A stretch of 64,000 bases of DNA, from assembly GCA_902728285.1 (NCBI GenBank), contig CACVBU010000588.1, forward strand, positions 434,001 through 498,000, written 5' to 3'. The position numbers and the translations under genes were made by a program. The notes under the pieces are model-generated. The model saw nothing but the letters and a program-made list of their open reading frames with translations, did not search any database and was not told the origin of the DNA. This DNA is from Clytia hemisphaerica (taxonomy: Eukaryota > Cnidaria > Hydrozoa > Leptothecata > Clytiidae). Positions 34,952 to 47,800 of this stretch are shown here, in pieces; positions within the stretch are counted from its first letter, which is position 1, and every line of letters begins with the position of its first letter.

Positions 34952-35557
34952 TTACTTTTTACAGGCTGCATTGTACAGCTGCACAGGTTTTCCATCCCAT
35001 TCTGTATTTTCCACACAGTTTGCAAGAAACAAGGCGACATCAGTTTTGGAAATGGCTTTGATAGACATTCCAGTCTTGGAAGTAGCGTAATAATCACCCA
35101 AAGGATCGCCTTTCAATTCACAAGGACGAACAACTGTATAACCTTTCTCGAAGATAAGAGAATCTGCTTTGTCACAGTCAACGATGTTCTTTCGACCAAC
35201 CACCAAACTAAGCAATAAATTAACAGCAGTGGAGCTACCACCCATTCCTAATGAGGTGATAAAATAACAACGTTTCGGCTTTGCTTTGACGACATTAGAT
35301 GCCAGTTTTTCCATGATACGCACACCAGGACCTCCACCAGCACATGAGATGAGGATATCAACATCTTGACAAACTTGAGCAATGTCCTCTTCATTCAAAG
35401 CATCGCCTTTGATGACAGTCACTTCTGGGTTGTCTTTTTGTTCCACTTTCTCTGGTGTCCGCGCAAGCATTCGTACACTGTATCCTTTATCGAGGAGGTA
35501 ATTAATAAGTGGCACTCCACATCCGCCTGTACCACCGATGACACCCACTAAAACCAT
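34952..35557 (-). CDS. Single-exon atypical SDR / NmrA-like NAD(P)-binding protein
   Basis: Uninterrupted 201-codon minus-strand frame from ATG at 35557 to a stop at 34952. The N-terminus MVLVGVIGGTGGCGVPL has the GxxGxxG dinucleotide-binding loop (G8, G11, G14). RMLART provides an arginine after beta-2, which usually favours NADP(H). The sequence then has a DVDILISCAGGG strand and loop and FITSLGMGG, as in the 'atypical SDR' or NAD(P)-binding family that includes BLVRB-like and NmrA-like proteins. About 200 residues fits that family. No Tyr-x-x-x-Lys active site stands out, so the substrate cannot be inferred. A possible 3' splice site (CAG at about 35574-35576) just upstream would place an intron in the 5' UTR. 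The gene is isolated: a tRNA-like repeat and a foldback element lie immediately upstream. Codon use and the intact frame argue for a functional gene rather than a retrocopy relic. Confidence 0.85.
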   Translation of the reverse strand: MVLVGVIGGTGGCGVPLINYLLDKGYSVRMLARTPEKVEQKDNPEVTVIKGDALNEEDIAQVCQDVDILISCAGGGPGVRIMEKLASNVVKAKPKRCYFITSLGMGGSSTAVNLLLSLVVGRKNIVDCDKADSLIFEKGYTVVRPCELKGDPLGDYYATSKTGMSIKAISKTDVALFLANCVENTEWDGKPVQLYNAACKK

Positions 35558-35627
35558 TTTTATAGTTCTTGTACTGAAAAAGATAGTAGTGAATTAAATT
35601 GTACTATGTACCACAATTAGAATATAA

Positions 35628-35705
35628 GGTGGTCGGGTAGCTCAGTCGGTGAGGCATTTACCTTACAATCATTCGAAGTTTGTGGGATCTAGGCGGTAAG
35701 TTACT
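35628..35705 (+). repeat. tRNA-like sequence (SINE head or tRNA pseudogene)
   Basis: GTCGGGTAGCTCAGTCGGTG resembles a tRNA 5' half with box A. The 3' half is degenerate (ATTCGAAGTTTGTGGGATCT). It sits next to the foldback element at 35732. Confidence 0.4.
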
Positions 35706-35731
35706 GGAAGCTGGGAGAAGGTGTCACGCTC

Positions 35732-36021
35732 TACACTTTTTTTTTTATAAGAACCAGTAAATTTTTGTTGAGGCTCGGCTGTTCTTATTTTTTTGGCACT
35801 TTGAGCCTCAAATTGTTCTTATCCTGTTCTTATTTCTAAGGCAAATTTGGGGCATTATGGGGTATTTTTGGGTTCGCACCCTAATTTCATTAATCTGGCC
35901 CTTATTTTACTTATAACTCAGCAATTCCAGGCTCAGGGTTGTTCTTAAATTGTTCTTATTTTTTGGCGATTTTGAGCCTCATTGTTCTTATAAAATTGTT
36001 CTTATAAAAAAAAAAAGTGTA
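35732..36021. repeat. Foldback element, TACAC...T-run family, TGTTCTTA words
   Basis: Left TACACTTTTTTTTTTATAAG, right CTTATAAAAAAAAAAAGTGT then A. The interior has about nine copies of TTGTTCTTAT or GTTCTTA interleaved with TTTGAGCCTCA / GAGGCTCGG. Confidence 0.7.
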
Positions 36022-36339
36022 CCTCAGCATGCTATCTCCCAGATCTAGTGCAAAGAGAAAAGGGGATAGACTGCCTTACTCCTAGCCCTGCCGAGAGCCA
36101 CCAGATGAAAATACTAACTTTATTGCTTACTTAAGAAATAAAGAGTACGAAGTTGTTAATTTTGCCTGTAGCTCCATTTGTAAATGATTTCTGTGGTCTC
36201 GCATACTTTCCTTCATATTTCAGAAAACTTCCTTTACAAAAGGAATATGGTAGTTTAAAGCCCTTCGGAGAGACCCTTAACTGTACTACCGTGAAAAGCA
36301 CAGGTTCTTTGAAAACTTAACCTCTGATACTCAGGGTAT

Positions 36340-36950
36340 AACTGTACTCCTCAGGGGGGGGGGGGGGGTCTTGCAGTTACTCCTTGACACTATGTGGAGT
36401 AACTGCAATTTTGGACATTTTCTTCAGACACCACCACCCTTGCAGCTATTCCATAGTGTACTAACCGATTTTACCCTCAAAATTGGTGTATACCACCCCC
36501 AAAAATGCCAAATCTGGCAATTTTTTCACTGAATTCCTCATTTTTGATACCATTTTACTGGGTACGTCTTATTAACGACCGTTCAAGAGTTAAATATCTC
36601 AATCATTTTCCAAGTTTGTTAAAATATCTTTCATGCCTTGATTGACAGATTGAAGAAAAAATTTTGTGATTTTTTTTTTTACTTTTGAAAAAAATGTTTT
36701 GAATTTTTTTGCTTCCGGAATTTTCAAAAACCTAAAATTTTAAGTGAAAAATTGAAAAATGTGCTCACTTAGTACACCATATCCTACCAAAATCGACAAT
36801 TTTGGGCTTAGGCACCACCCATGTTGCAGTTAGTCCACTGGTGGAGTAACTGTTTTCCCAAATTTTGGTTTATATACCACCACGGTAGTAATTGTCATAG
36901 TGTTTATATAATAACTGCTTGACCCCCCCTGTACTCCTCACCATAACACT
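36340..36950. repeat. Repeat with GTGGAGTAACTGC words and G/C-run ends
   Basis: CTGTACTCCTCAGGGGGGG at the left; ACCCCCCCTGTACTCCTCAC near the right. The interior repeats GTGGAGTAACTG and TTGCAGTTACTCC / TTGCAGTTAGTCC with ACCACCC spacers. Confidence 0.5.
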
Positions 36951-39100
36951 AAATCGTGCACTGAACATTTTGCTCTCATCATGATATCGCTAAAATCACT
37001 AAAATTATTTCATATCATTCAAAAATGTTGAAAAATAGCCCAAATCACGTATAATTAATACCAAGCTTTTTTCCCTAACAGACATACATGTCAAAATCTT
37101 GATCAAATCCACACTAAAATGATTTGGCGAATCTCGCCATGACGCAAACCAACCAAGCCTTTTTATATTCTTTAAATCCTAAAGCAAGGCTAATATGAGC
37201 ACGAGCTTTGATATATATTGCCTCATCATATAGTTCATTGAAATACTACTAAACTAAGCTTTGCAGTAATTCAATGTCATGCAAATGTCAGTTATATTAT
37301 CTACGTGCATTTTAAAATGAATAGAATGCAGTTAATCTATTAAACGTATTTTGTTTCTGGCTTTAATATCTAAGTAATTATTATTAATTATAAGAAAAGG
37401 GTACCTATACCACCAGAGTAAAATTAATATCAAGCGACGTAAGGTTATCAGATCTAAAACATATTCAAGCATCAATAATTCTTCTCAAAGTACACCACCA
37501 ACTAAGTTCTAAGTCATATCCCCCATTTAGATTCAAAAATTGTCCATCCTCTACTATTTGCTTAAATCTTTCATCATTTTTTACGTTGGAATTAATTTTT
37601 GTTTCTTACAAAAAGATAGGAGAGCATAATCATAGATAATATGTGACTTGTAATGCAAAGGATACAAAGAACAATTATTGGTTAAGATATCTAAATCCCG
37701 CTTTAAGAGAATAATCCAATATCCACTACCGGGGCCGGCGAAACTGGGGGGGCCGGGGGGCCATGGCCCCCCCCACTTTTTTGCTAAGAAAAAAAAAACC
37801 AACCAACCATGGTGGCGCCTCCTTAGACACTTACTATTTGGCCCCTCCACTTTCAAAATTGATTCGCCGGCCCTGACTACTTAATAAAAGATATCATTAA
37901 CCCTTCTTTTACCGAACTTTTTACTTACAGTTTGATGCTACACCCCCTTCTCACAGACCCACTGGGAACCCTTTCCCACTAGGAAAATTGTCCAAAATAT
38001 CGTCCCTGGTGGAAAATTATCCTCCAATATTTGTCCAATATTTGCTAAACGTTGGTGTAAAATACCCCCTTAAAATAGTTTAAAATAGGGCTAAACGTAT
38101 CGGATGATCTGGAGTTTTTATAACTTCGGCTAAAAGGTTTCTTATCCTGTGTATTTTACCGAACCAGTGCTATATTCTCTCCAAAAGGGGGTACATTCAA
38201 TACCTATCACTGGTCAGAATTTCAACATAATAGCCCTCATAGTTTTATTTTCAATCACAGAATCAACCATATATGTATTCCCCTTCCACTTAAGATCTTC
38301 TCTAGCACATTTTTTATGAAAAATTTTTATATTCAATTCGATACATTGAAAATTTTGAGGTTTTCATATTGATGTGATTTTAGACATATATGAATATGTT
38401 ATAGAAATCTGAAAATGATATTTGAACTAATTCTGTTATGTAAAACATGTAATCGTAACAAGTAATAAAACAGTATCAAAAATCAGTAAAAGGAGTAAAA
38501 ACGATGCGTGTAAAAGTTGGGCCTAGGGAAATTTAAAATTAAGGGCTCTGACCATAGTCAAAAAAATTTTTTAGGGGATTTGAAGATAAAACTTTTGTTT
38601 TGGGTTTCTTGGCACTTTTAACAAAAAGTTGCTTTTATAAACAAGTTGTTTGGAAATTTATTCTATCAAGAGTAATCAAGAATTTAATTACAAAAATGAC
38701 GTTATGAACTTAAAAGACGTAGATAAAATGTTATATTACCCTCATCTTTTACAAAAAGTGCTTAGTTTCAATGGGCAATTAACGTTTTTCTTTCGAATTT
38801 TCTTCGAATTGTCCGCAAAGAAATAAACTATTTAAATTTTTCAGAACAATCTTCTTAATTGATTGATGTATCAATGAAGAATTGGTCAAAAAACTGCTAT
38901 TTTCAAGATTTTGAGACGAAGAAGCTTTTACAAAAATTTTCCGAAATTTTTTTTTTTAGTTTGGTTAAATATACACCTTCTAACGCAAAAATCTTTCCAG
39001 AATGTTTTTTTTGCCGAAAATAAGGTCTTCAAAGTTGAAATACTGTTCTTCGCAAAATTCTTCATTTTCTTCTTCATTAAAGTTTTTCATTGTGATTTTT
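36951..39100. other. Gene-free interval with one small GC-rich inverted repeat
   Basis: At 37728-37876, GGGGCCGGCGAA and TTCGCCGGCCCTG bound a 150-bp GC-rich insert with C and G runs. 37930-38200 has CCCACTGGGAACC/GTCCCTGGTGG words related to the CTGAGACAGG family. No gene supported. Confidence 0.4.
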
Positions 39101-39351
39101 TAATCTTCAGATTTAAGAATAGTTGGCCTAGCAGAAAATGTATAAAATGTCAAAGTTGCGTTGCCCGTTAATCCAATGTAGTACTTTCCAGTATCTTCAA
39201 CAGAAGATTTGATAGTTTTTGTGATTTGATATGGCTTTGATCTTCCATTCATGGACCAGATAGTTTTTTTACGGTTTGCAGTATTGCTTTTGGAGCTATC
39301 TGGTTTATAAAGTTTTAGACTTGGAAAAATTGGACAGAAAAAAAGTTTTAT
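39100..39351 (-). other. Possible coding exon with an Ig-like end (weak)
   Basis: An open minus-strand frame ends with a stop at 39100-39102 and contains SSVEDTGKYYIGLTGNATL, reminiscent of the D-x-G-x-Y turn near the end of an Ig V-type domain, though without the usual Cys. A splice acceptor could lie near 39350. A second coding-like stretch on the same strand at about 39690-39850 includes EGLPELIECTITDLVYF. No start, signal peptide or in-phase chain was established. This may be a gene fragment, a decayed gene, or chance. Confidence 0.25.
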
Positions 39352-39899
39352 TTCAACGAATAAGTACATGGCATTTTATACATCCCTGTGTCACAAAACT
39401 GGTGTGTGTCCCCCTACCCACCGAAAAAGTTGTCAAAAACTCCGTCCCCGTTTGGAAATATACCCTACACATTCAGCTCATTGTCCAGTCAGAAAATTGA
39501 CTGCGAGATTGACTGGACAGAATTTATAGATGATTTTGAGGAGGTTTCAATGACTTTAAACAGACAACTCCACCTCACAGAAGATAAAAACTTCATTTGC
39601 TTGCCATAAAATTCTGCTGTATCGTATACTGAATTTGGAATTGGTCATCTTTGCCATTCCTGCTTTAAAGGACAGCGATCAATTTCATCAATGTTCAATA
39701 TTTGTGGACTTTTTGAGCATGGGAAAAATACACCAGGTCAGTTATTGTACATTCAATTAGCTCTGGTAGCCCTTCTAGATCCGTCCTGATTTTTTCAAAT
39801 TTCTTTTTGCTCTCCCTGGTAGGATGCCAGCGACTGCTATCAGCTTACTTTACCAATTAATGAATTCAAGCTCCCACAATTCTATCACTTTATTTGTCA

Positions 39900-40388
39900 A
39901 TATCAGTTCGGCAAATTGCACAGATCTGCAACGCTGCGAAATTCTGCATCTTTAGCGTTGTGATATTCTGCAACGTTGCGAAATTCCGCAGCTTTACTGC
40001 TGCATAATTTCGCAGCTCTGGCCTTTGGACCAAAATCGGCATTGCAGGGCCTGGACCAGGGTCCCGATATGATGTGTATTTTGAAGAACAACCCAAAAGG
40101 AAACTTTTCACCCTAGCATTTTAATTTCCTACCTAGCGATTATTCACAATCCTTCTTGGAAGAAATGCTACTTCGTTAAAAAAAGCGCTACTTTGTTCAA
40201 GAAGTTTTTGCCTGACTTTGCATGTGTTTAGAAGAAAATTGGTAGGCGCTCATAATTTTTAAAATCACAAGCTTCAATTGGAAGCGTTGCTTAAAATAGC
40301 AGCGCAACCCTGGGGGAAACGCTGCGAAAAACCGCAACGTTGCGGAATATTGCAGCGTTGCGGATCTGTGCAATTTGCCGAAATGATA
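39900..40388. repeat. Foldback element, GCAACGTTGCGG words
   Basis: The arm ATATCAGTTCGGCAAATTGC then ACAGATCTGCAACGCTGC is mirrored at the right edge. The interior near both ends repeats GCAACGTTGCGAAATTC and GCTGCGAAATT-type words. The two overlapping minus-strand frames at 39890-40111 arise from this repeat. Confidence 0.7.
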
Positions 40389-42678
40389 TGAAACTTTTTT
40401 TATATTGTGCTATTTTCAAAATGCTTGCACTTTTTCGAGTTTCTTTCTCTCAGTAAAATCACTGATAATCACTGATATTTTGTTTGCTTGATAAGCGATA
40501 TATATGACATAAAAAATAATATCGTACTGAAAAAATGTCAATTTCAATAACACTTTGCTGTCAGAGATGTTATGATGACTATGGTGCTAAAGATGTGGAC
40601 AAATGTGGGTGTCAGAAATTATATTTTATCTTAGAGCTAAATAAAAGATTGCAATTTACAGAAAATTTCATGTCCAAAGTTTTGTTACTTCAGGAACTAT
40701 TAACATTAGTTTCTCCGTCGAACAGAAAAAGCCCCCTCCCCTAGTACGACTAGAGTTCTGAAAATGCTGTGCACGCAGGACCTTTTGGTAGATTGTGTTA
40801 CACCCCGTATCACAGCCAAGCTGCAGTTCCGTCTGGTGAGAAAAAGCACATCTTTACTGAAAATTATAGGCCTGTTTATATCCATTCCAGTTCTGTCAAA
40901 AAAGTTAGTTTTTTTAGCTAGTTTTTCTATCGCTGCGGAAATTTCTGACTCGAAGTCGAAAGCAATAGATTCAAATCCCCAGCCCTAACCTAAGTAAACA
41001 TGAGAAAGAATTGCTTTTGAGTCTTCATATGATCTCTTTAAAAAGTCGCACTAGAGTCTTTAGAAAGGAGATTACAGTACAAACAAGACTGGGCCTTTTA
41101 TCCGCTGACGATGGAATGGAAATTAAAAACAACGACGACTACACCCCCGTGAGCGAGAATCACAAAGACATGCATATTAGGACTCGTAGAGTTGAGCTTA
41201 TTCAAAAAGAAAAATTGGAAAGTAAAGAAATGTTGAAAAATGAAGATAAGAATTAACTAAAGCAAACCGGATAGCCGCCGCGCAGGCTTATACCTTTGTC
41301 CCGGCCCGCGCACCGCGCCCCCGGATGATACAACCACGGGGGACCTTTGTCTATTCCGCTGTTTTTCTATACGGAAAAAATAAATCATGGTCGAAACCGG
41401 GAAGGAAAATTTTGGTGTTTACAAAAGATGGTGGCCATAGTAGTGGTAGCAATTTCGGTGTAATCTGAACTGAAAGCAGCAAAGCAAAACAAAGTTAATT
41501 TTCTGAATATCTGTATTTTTTGGATATTAATTTTTACCAGGTAAGTTTTCTTCACTAGACTGAATATAGTTATGCACATTAAGCTACTAATCTATGTTGT
41601 TTAGGTAGGTAGACCATATTTTAGAAAGGCAAGAAGGCAGCAGCGTCCTGGCACTTTTTTCCAGTGTTAGCCCAGTCAGTGTTTTTCCACTAATAAGTGA
41701 CTCAACAACAACATACAACCATTCAAACAAGAATTGTCTCAGCCTTCTGATTTTCCAACCAGAGTGTGTCAGTCTAAACTTAAACTCCTATATAAGGATT
41801 AGAAACTGACATTAGATAGAGGGTGGTGGTCAGAGGAAATTTCAAACTTATTTGCAGAATACCAAACCAAGTTTAATGGAAAGCCATAACCATCAGAAGA
41901 AAAATGAGGGGTCATTTACCTTCCAATTCTTTAAAGTTCCAAAGATATTCCATTTTGAAGTTCAATTTTTCAAGCATTTTTGTGCACGCATCGCCAGCCA
42001 TTTTGTACCATCATTACGGCACCAAAAGCGAAAGTGTTTTATGAAAAATTCCGCGCGGGAGGTTTGGTGCAAGTTTTATTTTCCGTAGATGCAGTCAGGA
42101 CCTCATTTCACTTTATCGATATTACGCAAACACAGGAAACAGTTTGATCCTTACCTACTTTTTTCACATTTGGAAAGAAAAAACATTGTTCTTTCTAAAA
42201 ATTTCACATTTGAGAAAATAATTTGACTTCCTGAAAAATATACGTTGCTCCAACCAACGAACGTGGTAATAATTCTCAAAAGCTAAACTATTGCCGGGAA
42301 CAATGCAAAAAATTCCAGGTCGATAGCTGTTTCGGGTGGCTAGCGCTTTGGATTTTAGAACCTCCGGATAAAAAATTTTGCCGTGCCGCAAACAAGAAGT
42401 TTGAAAAAACTCACCAGCGAGTACTCATTTTCAAATTTTGAAGGAACATGAAGACATTATGTGCTGATTTTTTCTGCAAAAGAAAGCTGGATAAATTCTC
42501 TACACTTTGGAAAAATACTTATGTTAAAAGAGGTTTCCTTCCTTGAGAAATGTAAGCTTGAATATTTTTTTTTGAAAATCTATGTTTTGTTACTGCCGCA
42601 CGCGTAAGGCCCGACCTTTCTTGTAAGTTCACACTTTCCACGGCCATGCTGTGGGTCGTACTTTCCCTCACCACTCTC
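40389..42678. other. Gene-free interval with weak coding traces
   Basis: The plus-strand frame ending at 41256 has a coding-like acidic/basic tail (SADDGMEIKNNDDYTPV) but no start or splice chain. 42093-42130 shares CAGTCAGG and TTTATCGATATTACGCAAAC with 10655-10695. Otherwise nothing. Confidence 0.3.
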
Positions 42679-42792
42679 AAAGCGTGGTTAGCTCAAGCGG
42701 TTAGACGTTGGAAAATTTGTCACCCGGCGGGATCGAACTCGGGAACCCATGCTTGTGAGATAGACGCTCTAACTGCTTGAGCTAACCACGCT
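42679..42792 (-). repeat. tRNA-derived hairpin (SINE-like, tRNA-Val-like on the minus strand)
   Basis: AGCGTGGTTAGCTCAAGCGG at the left is mirrored by CTGCTTGAGCTAACCACGCT at the right. On the minus strand a box A (TGGTTAGCTCAAGC) and a strong box B (GAGTTCGATCCC) are correctly spaced around a CTCACAAG anticodon-loop-like stretch. The 3' acceptor strand does not pair, so a functional tRNA is unlikely. Confidence 0.55.
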
Positions 42793-43010
42793 TGGAGACT
42801 TTGAGGGAAAGCGCGAGCTTACGAGAAAGAAAAAGGAAAGAAAGAAACGAGAAGAAAATTAGTTCCCGCTTTGATGTTATTATCGAAACAAAAGGATCAG
42901 TCACGCCGGCATTCCTTTCCACACGTCAGCAATCTAGTTTTTATAAATATAAAAACTAGATTGTAAGGTTGATTCTAAAAAAGAATAGCCTTTTTTTTAG
43001 ACCACTACAT

Positions 43011-43186
43011 TAATAGTAATAAAATTATTGATAGAACTCTTTATTGAAACATAAGCAGCCTATCGATGAAGAATATACAAATTATTGATAAAACCTATCA
43101 AGCTATCGATTTTTTAATGTATCTAGTTTTCATATGACTAGATCGTAGATGCTCTTTAAGAGCTTTAGAGACGTAGACAACTATTT
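43011..43186. repeat. Direct repeat, copy 1 (spacing 1327 bp)
   Basis: TAATAGTAATAAAATTATTG through AGAGCTTTAGAG. It recurs at 44338-44498 with a few indels and contains ATTGATA and CTATCGAT words. The interval between copies includes a CAGTTAGTCACAC end-like sequence at 43695. Confidence 0.6.
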
Positions 43187-44337
43187 TTGCTGTTCACTGC
43201 TAGGGTACACCATTTTAAAACAGCATTTTTCGCAGTCCTACTATCAACTGCTCATCTGCCATCAACTAACTTGGGACTATCTGACACAACATGGGACGGT
43301 AATTCGAACACCATTTCACCGAACCTCCAAAGTCATTTGAATTGACTTAATGAACGGCGTATTAAAAAATACATGACATCAAACAAATTTGTTGTCAAAG
43401 AGATTTAATTAACAGTAAGTGAAAATACAGACCAGATATCAACCAGTCCCATGTTTCGACCAATCGTCCCAAGTTAGAGCAGTTGACGGTAGCTACCAAA
43501 CTGAGAAAATTTTCGTGGCTTTAAGCCAAACCCTTCAAGGTCATTTTGACAAAATCATTGGTTTAAAGATGTAATTTATATAGCAAATTTTTGCTTGGGA
43601 TAGAAGTTTAAAGGTACGTGCACACAATGTAGCAAAACTGCTTCGCTCATAAATTTGCTTCGCAATTAACCCCAGTGTGCGTTGGTTTGAATGTCAGTTA
43701 GTCACACGTACTAGCGTCTGCCTGCCGCTGCAAAAGGGTGATTTGCGCAAAATTGTTCTAAAATGAAAAATGGCACGGTTTTCCAATCAATGTAAATTTT
43801 AAACATTTAATGCGCATTTCCTGACAAATTTACATACCTTTCATACATGCATTTTTCTGTTAGCCTGCTATTTAGAATTAATTCAGAAGTACAAAATTTT
43901 ATCTCATATTTTCAGTTAGTGAAGGCCTATGCACCTTTGTCGCAGCAGTCCAATTTTTTGTCTCGTACGTGTCAACTCCACTTTTAACAAGTGTCTCTGA
44001 ATCACAGGCCTATTGTATTATGAACTTTCTTTTCATCTTGACTTTTAACAATTGCTTTGTTTTATCAGCTCACTTTCTCTGTAATACTTAGCTTTATTGA
44101 CTCGTTTTTACCTCAACTTAAACGAGTGTATCTACTTCTCGGTTTTTTAATTGTTCATTTTGAAACTTTGACAAGATCATTAAGGCTCAGAAAGATTTTG
44201 AAAGGAGATCAATTTGCGTTAACTAATCAAATCGAATAGAAACACAAAGTTAAGTTTATCCAAAATTTTGACTAATATAATCGATCAGCCTTTTATGTTT
44301 TTTAACAATAAAACTTTCTAAATTTTATTGATGTACT

Positions 44338-44498
44338 TAATAGTAATAAAATTATTGATAGAACTCTTTATTGAAACAAAACAGCCTAAGAATATACAAA
44401 TTATTGATAAAACCTATCAAGCTATCGACATTTTAATAATGTATCTGGTTTTCATATAACTAGATGCTCTAAGAGCTTTAGAGTTAGACAATAACTAT
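44338..44498. repeat. Direct repeat, copy 2, upstream of the calcyphosine-2-like gene
   Basis: See 43011-43186. It ends about 385 bp before the CAPS2-like start codon, so it may lie in the promoter or 5' UTR region. Confidence 0.6.
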
Positions 44499-44882
44499 CG
44501 CATCAAATTCGTACTTATCGTCTAAAAACTAAAGATAAGAAAAGGTCTAACTTAGAATCACTGATTGAAAAAATAAAGATGGTGCTAATAGGGCTACATT
44601 TACATGGACGCCCATTCTGCAAGGTACTGAAAAAGACTTCACCAAGTCGAGCGCCTTGATTGTTTATTTCATCACATCTATAGATCTTTATCATATGAAG
44701 TTGTTCTTTCGAATTGGTTTGTAATGCCTCGAAATTTAGGAAATTTTTGAAGGTTTCTCTTCATGCAAGAAGCTACTATGACTAATTGATTTGTAAAAGA
44801 AGTTCCTATTTTTTTAGATACAATATTAATCAACTTGGCTTTAAAACAGATTTCCAACTTATAAGTTTATTGATTGAAAAAG

Positions 44883-47800
44883 ATGTCGTATCCAATCAGT
44901 CTCTCTGTAACTGGTAAACCATCACCTAGGACAAATCATCCAGCCAGCGCTGGCCATAGCAGAACACCAATGACAGCAAATCGATCACGCAATCAAAAAT
45001 CAAATATTTTTTGTTTGGGAAGCGAAAATCTTGATCAAGAAGAAAAGGCAAAAGCTAAACATGTAAGTGTTGGTCTTTCAGTTTGATCTGATCCAGATGA
45101 TTTTTTAATAATGTTTTTTTTAAAGGCTGTTTTGTTCTACTTTTTTCAAAATTAATAGTACCCATAGAACCATAAAATTTACTTTTAGGTTCGTTCTGAA
45201 TTTGCGATTTGTACAAATTTTTTCTATTACAAACTTTTTACAATTTGATTTTTAGCGCTCATCTGGAGTGGTTACCAAATCAGAATTAGAAGCTATCAAA
45301 AATCTGACTTCCCGTGCAAATAGGCCAACCAGAGAGGTAACAACTGTTGCTTAGTCACTTCAGTACTAAGACTCATGGCTCATAAGCTATTCTGAAGCAT
45401 TATGTTAAGGTTGTGCTGAAGTGTTTGTGTCTGTCAAAGAGAAACAATTATTTTCATACTCTCTATCAGCGAAGCTAGCTCACTCTCTAACCTTTATAAG
45501 CTGTGAACATTTTCAGACAATACCAAACTTCATGTGGAAAGTCTGAATGCACTGTGCTATTCTTATTCACCTTTTTGACATAACAAAAAACTTTGAGACA
45601 AGGCGAAAAATATTTTGATTGCAGACTTTTGCCCATGTTTTTGGTAATGTTTGTTTGTTTTTATAGGACCAGAGAGCTGTAGAAGCAAACAGATCCCCAA
45701 GTAAACCACCACCAAAAGGGTACATTTCATTACCCCAATAATTGCAGAAATTGCTTAATTCTAATTGTCATTTCTCAAAATATACTTGTATGTGTGGACA
45801 GAGTTTCAAAGTTTTTCTTTTTTCTTGTTGAAAATTTATGAAGGGGAAAGAGGTTCATGCTTACATTTAGGCTGAAATCTCACAGTGCTCTGTTCTTTTT
45901 TGTTTTTTTTTAGTGTTCCGAAATTGTCTTTGGATGATGTGGTCGGAGCTGATGAAGACAATGTATGAATTTTTCTGAATCATTTATTTGTCTAATAGTT
46001 TATTGAAAGGATAAGTGCTGGATGGCTCAGTCGCTAGGGTTGCCAATTTGATCTTTCTATGGTCGCTGCCAAGTCAGGGAATGATTTTTAAGTTGGATAT
46101 TCTTATCTCGGTCATGGTTTCAGTTTTCCAGATATCCTAATAAGTCAATAAGCTAAGTCTGGTGTTGGCGGGAAAATTTCAGCAAATCAATCTGGTTACC
46201 TAGGCTCACTAGGAAGGCCTCGTAGAAGCTTGATAGGGTGTTCTTTATTTGTATGTATGTTTCTAAACTGAATTTAAACTATGTTGCATTTTTTAAACTA
46301 AGTTTCTCATTTTTCTTTTCCCCATTTCCACTATCATCACAAAAATGTCGATTTCAAAAAATTCTCCGTAGGGAATTCACAAAAAATCATTTTCTAGATT
46401 TTTTAATCTGTAGATTCTTCAACTTTTAAACACTATTTATAACTTTCCGTTTCTTGTGTTATAGTCATATTCAAAGTTACCACCTGGAAATCCTAAAGTC
46501 CATTCACCAACTTCTCTGGATAGTTGTAGGTTAGTTATCCATCAATACAAGAATCATCGTACAAAAACTTCCGCAAGCAGAAATTTAGCAATTTTGGCGA
46601 ATTTTACCCTTTTTCGCGAAAGTAAATGTCTTTGAAAATTCTTGAAAGGGTCATTCGCGAAAGTTTATGCTTCCAAAAAATTCTTGACAAATAGAAAGTC
46701 TATAAAACTTCTAAATTAAATTAGATTGTAAAATTTATTGTACCTCTCAGCCTGTTAAAGCTTCATAAGTCAAAAGACACAATTTCCAAACTATTTCAAG
46801 AAGTATTTGTCCCTAAGCCATTTTTTGTGTGACGATTTTCATTGAAAAAGATTTTTTCATCAGATTCGCGAAAGTAAATGTTTTGATTTTTGTTTATTTT
46901 TGTAGTTGGGGCACACCAATTGGGTACCCGCCGCAACGGAAGCCAATCAAAGGTGGCGGGTGGCAGGTAACTTATGACTTTTTCTAACATATGGTTATCT
47001 TGTGGATAGTATGAAGATTTTTCCAAAATATGCTGTCATTCAAACATAAATTACCAACTTGCCAAAATCGCATTGTGTCATAGGATAGGACATGTTTATT
47101 TTTTTTGTGGATTTCTGTGACATTTTTTTGCCTTTTTTAATGTCATTTAAACGCTAATTGTTTTGCAGAAGAACCAGTTTACCTTCGTTATCAAAATAAG
47201 TTCTCGCTAAAATTATTATTACTAATTTTTGGGATTTTTTATTCTTGCTTAATTAGTTCTCGCAAAGATTTAGTTTAATCATAAGTTTTGTTAGATCTTC
47301 GAATTCAAGTGTCTCAGGATTCCTTATTTTATTATAACAGCTTATTACTGAATATTAATCAATCAATTGCTAAGTTTTGTAAAATGAGATTCGAACAGGT
47401 TACTAAATTGTATCGAGCAACCAATATCATAGATTAGTGTATCATTGATCGTACTAAAATGTCTTAACATCGTCTTCATCAATGTCTTGTTCGCAGGTTA
47501 ACCAGTCAAGGAGACCAGTTCGTTCTGCCACCTCTTCTCAACGTAAACGTGATGATGTACCCGACTTGGATTTGAAATTATCACAAACGAACGAAGGGCT
47601 GGGTCAATTACGAAAGGTAGGATAAAATGCGTGTGTTATATTTTCGATGCGACAATTTTTCTTATCATGGAGGTATAAAGAAACAGGAGATGTATGCTAT
47701 TGTAACCAAGCTCGCCCTACGATTAAAAAAGTTACGATGTATGCATGCTCATAAACTCATATATCGTGCATTGTTAATGAGCTCTTTTATCCATAGGTGA

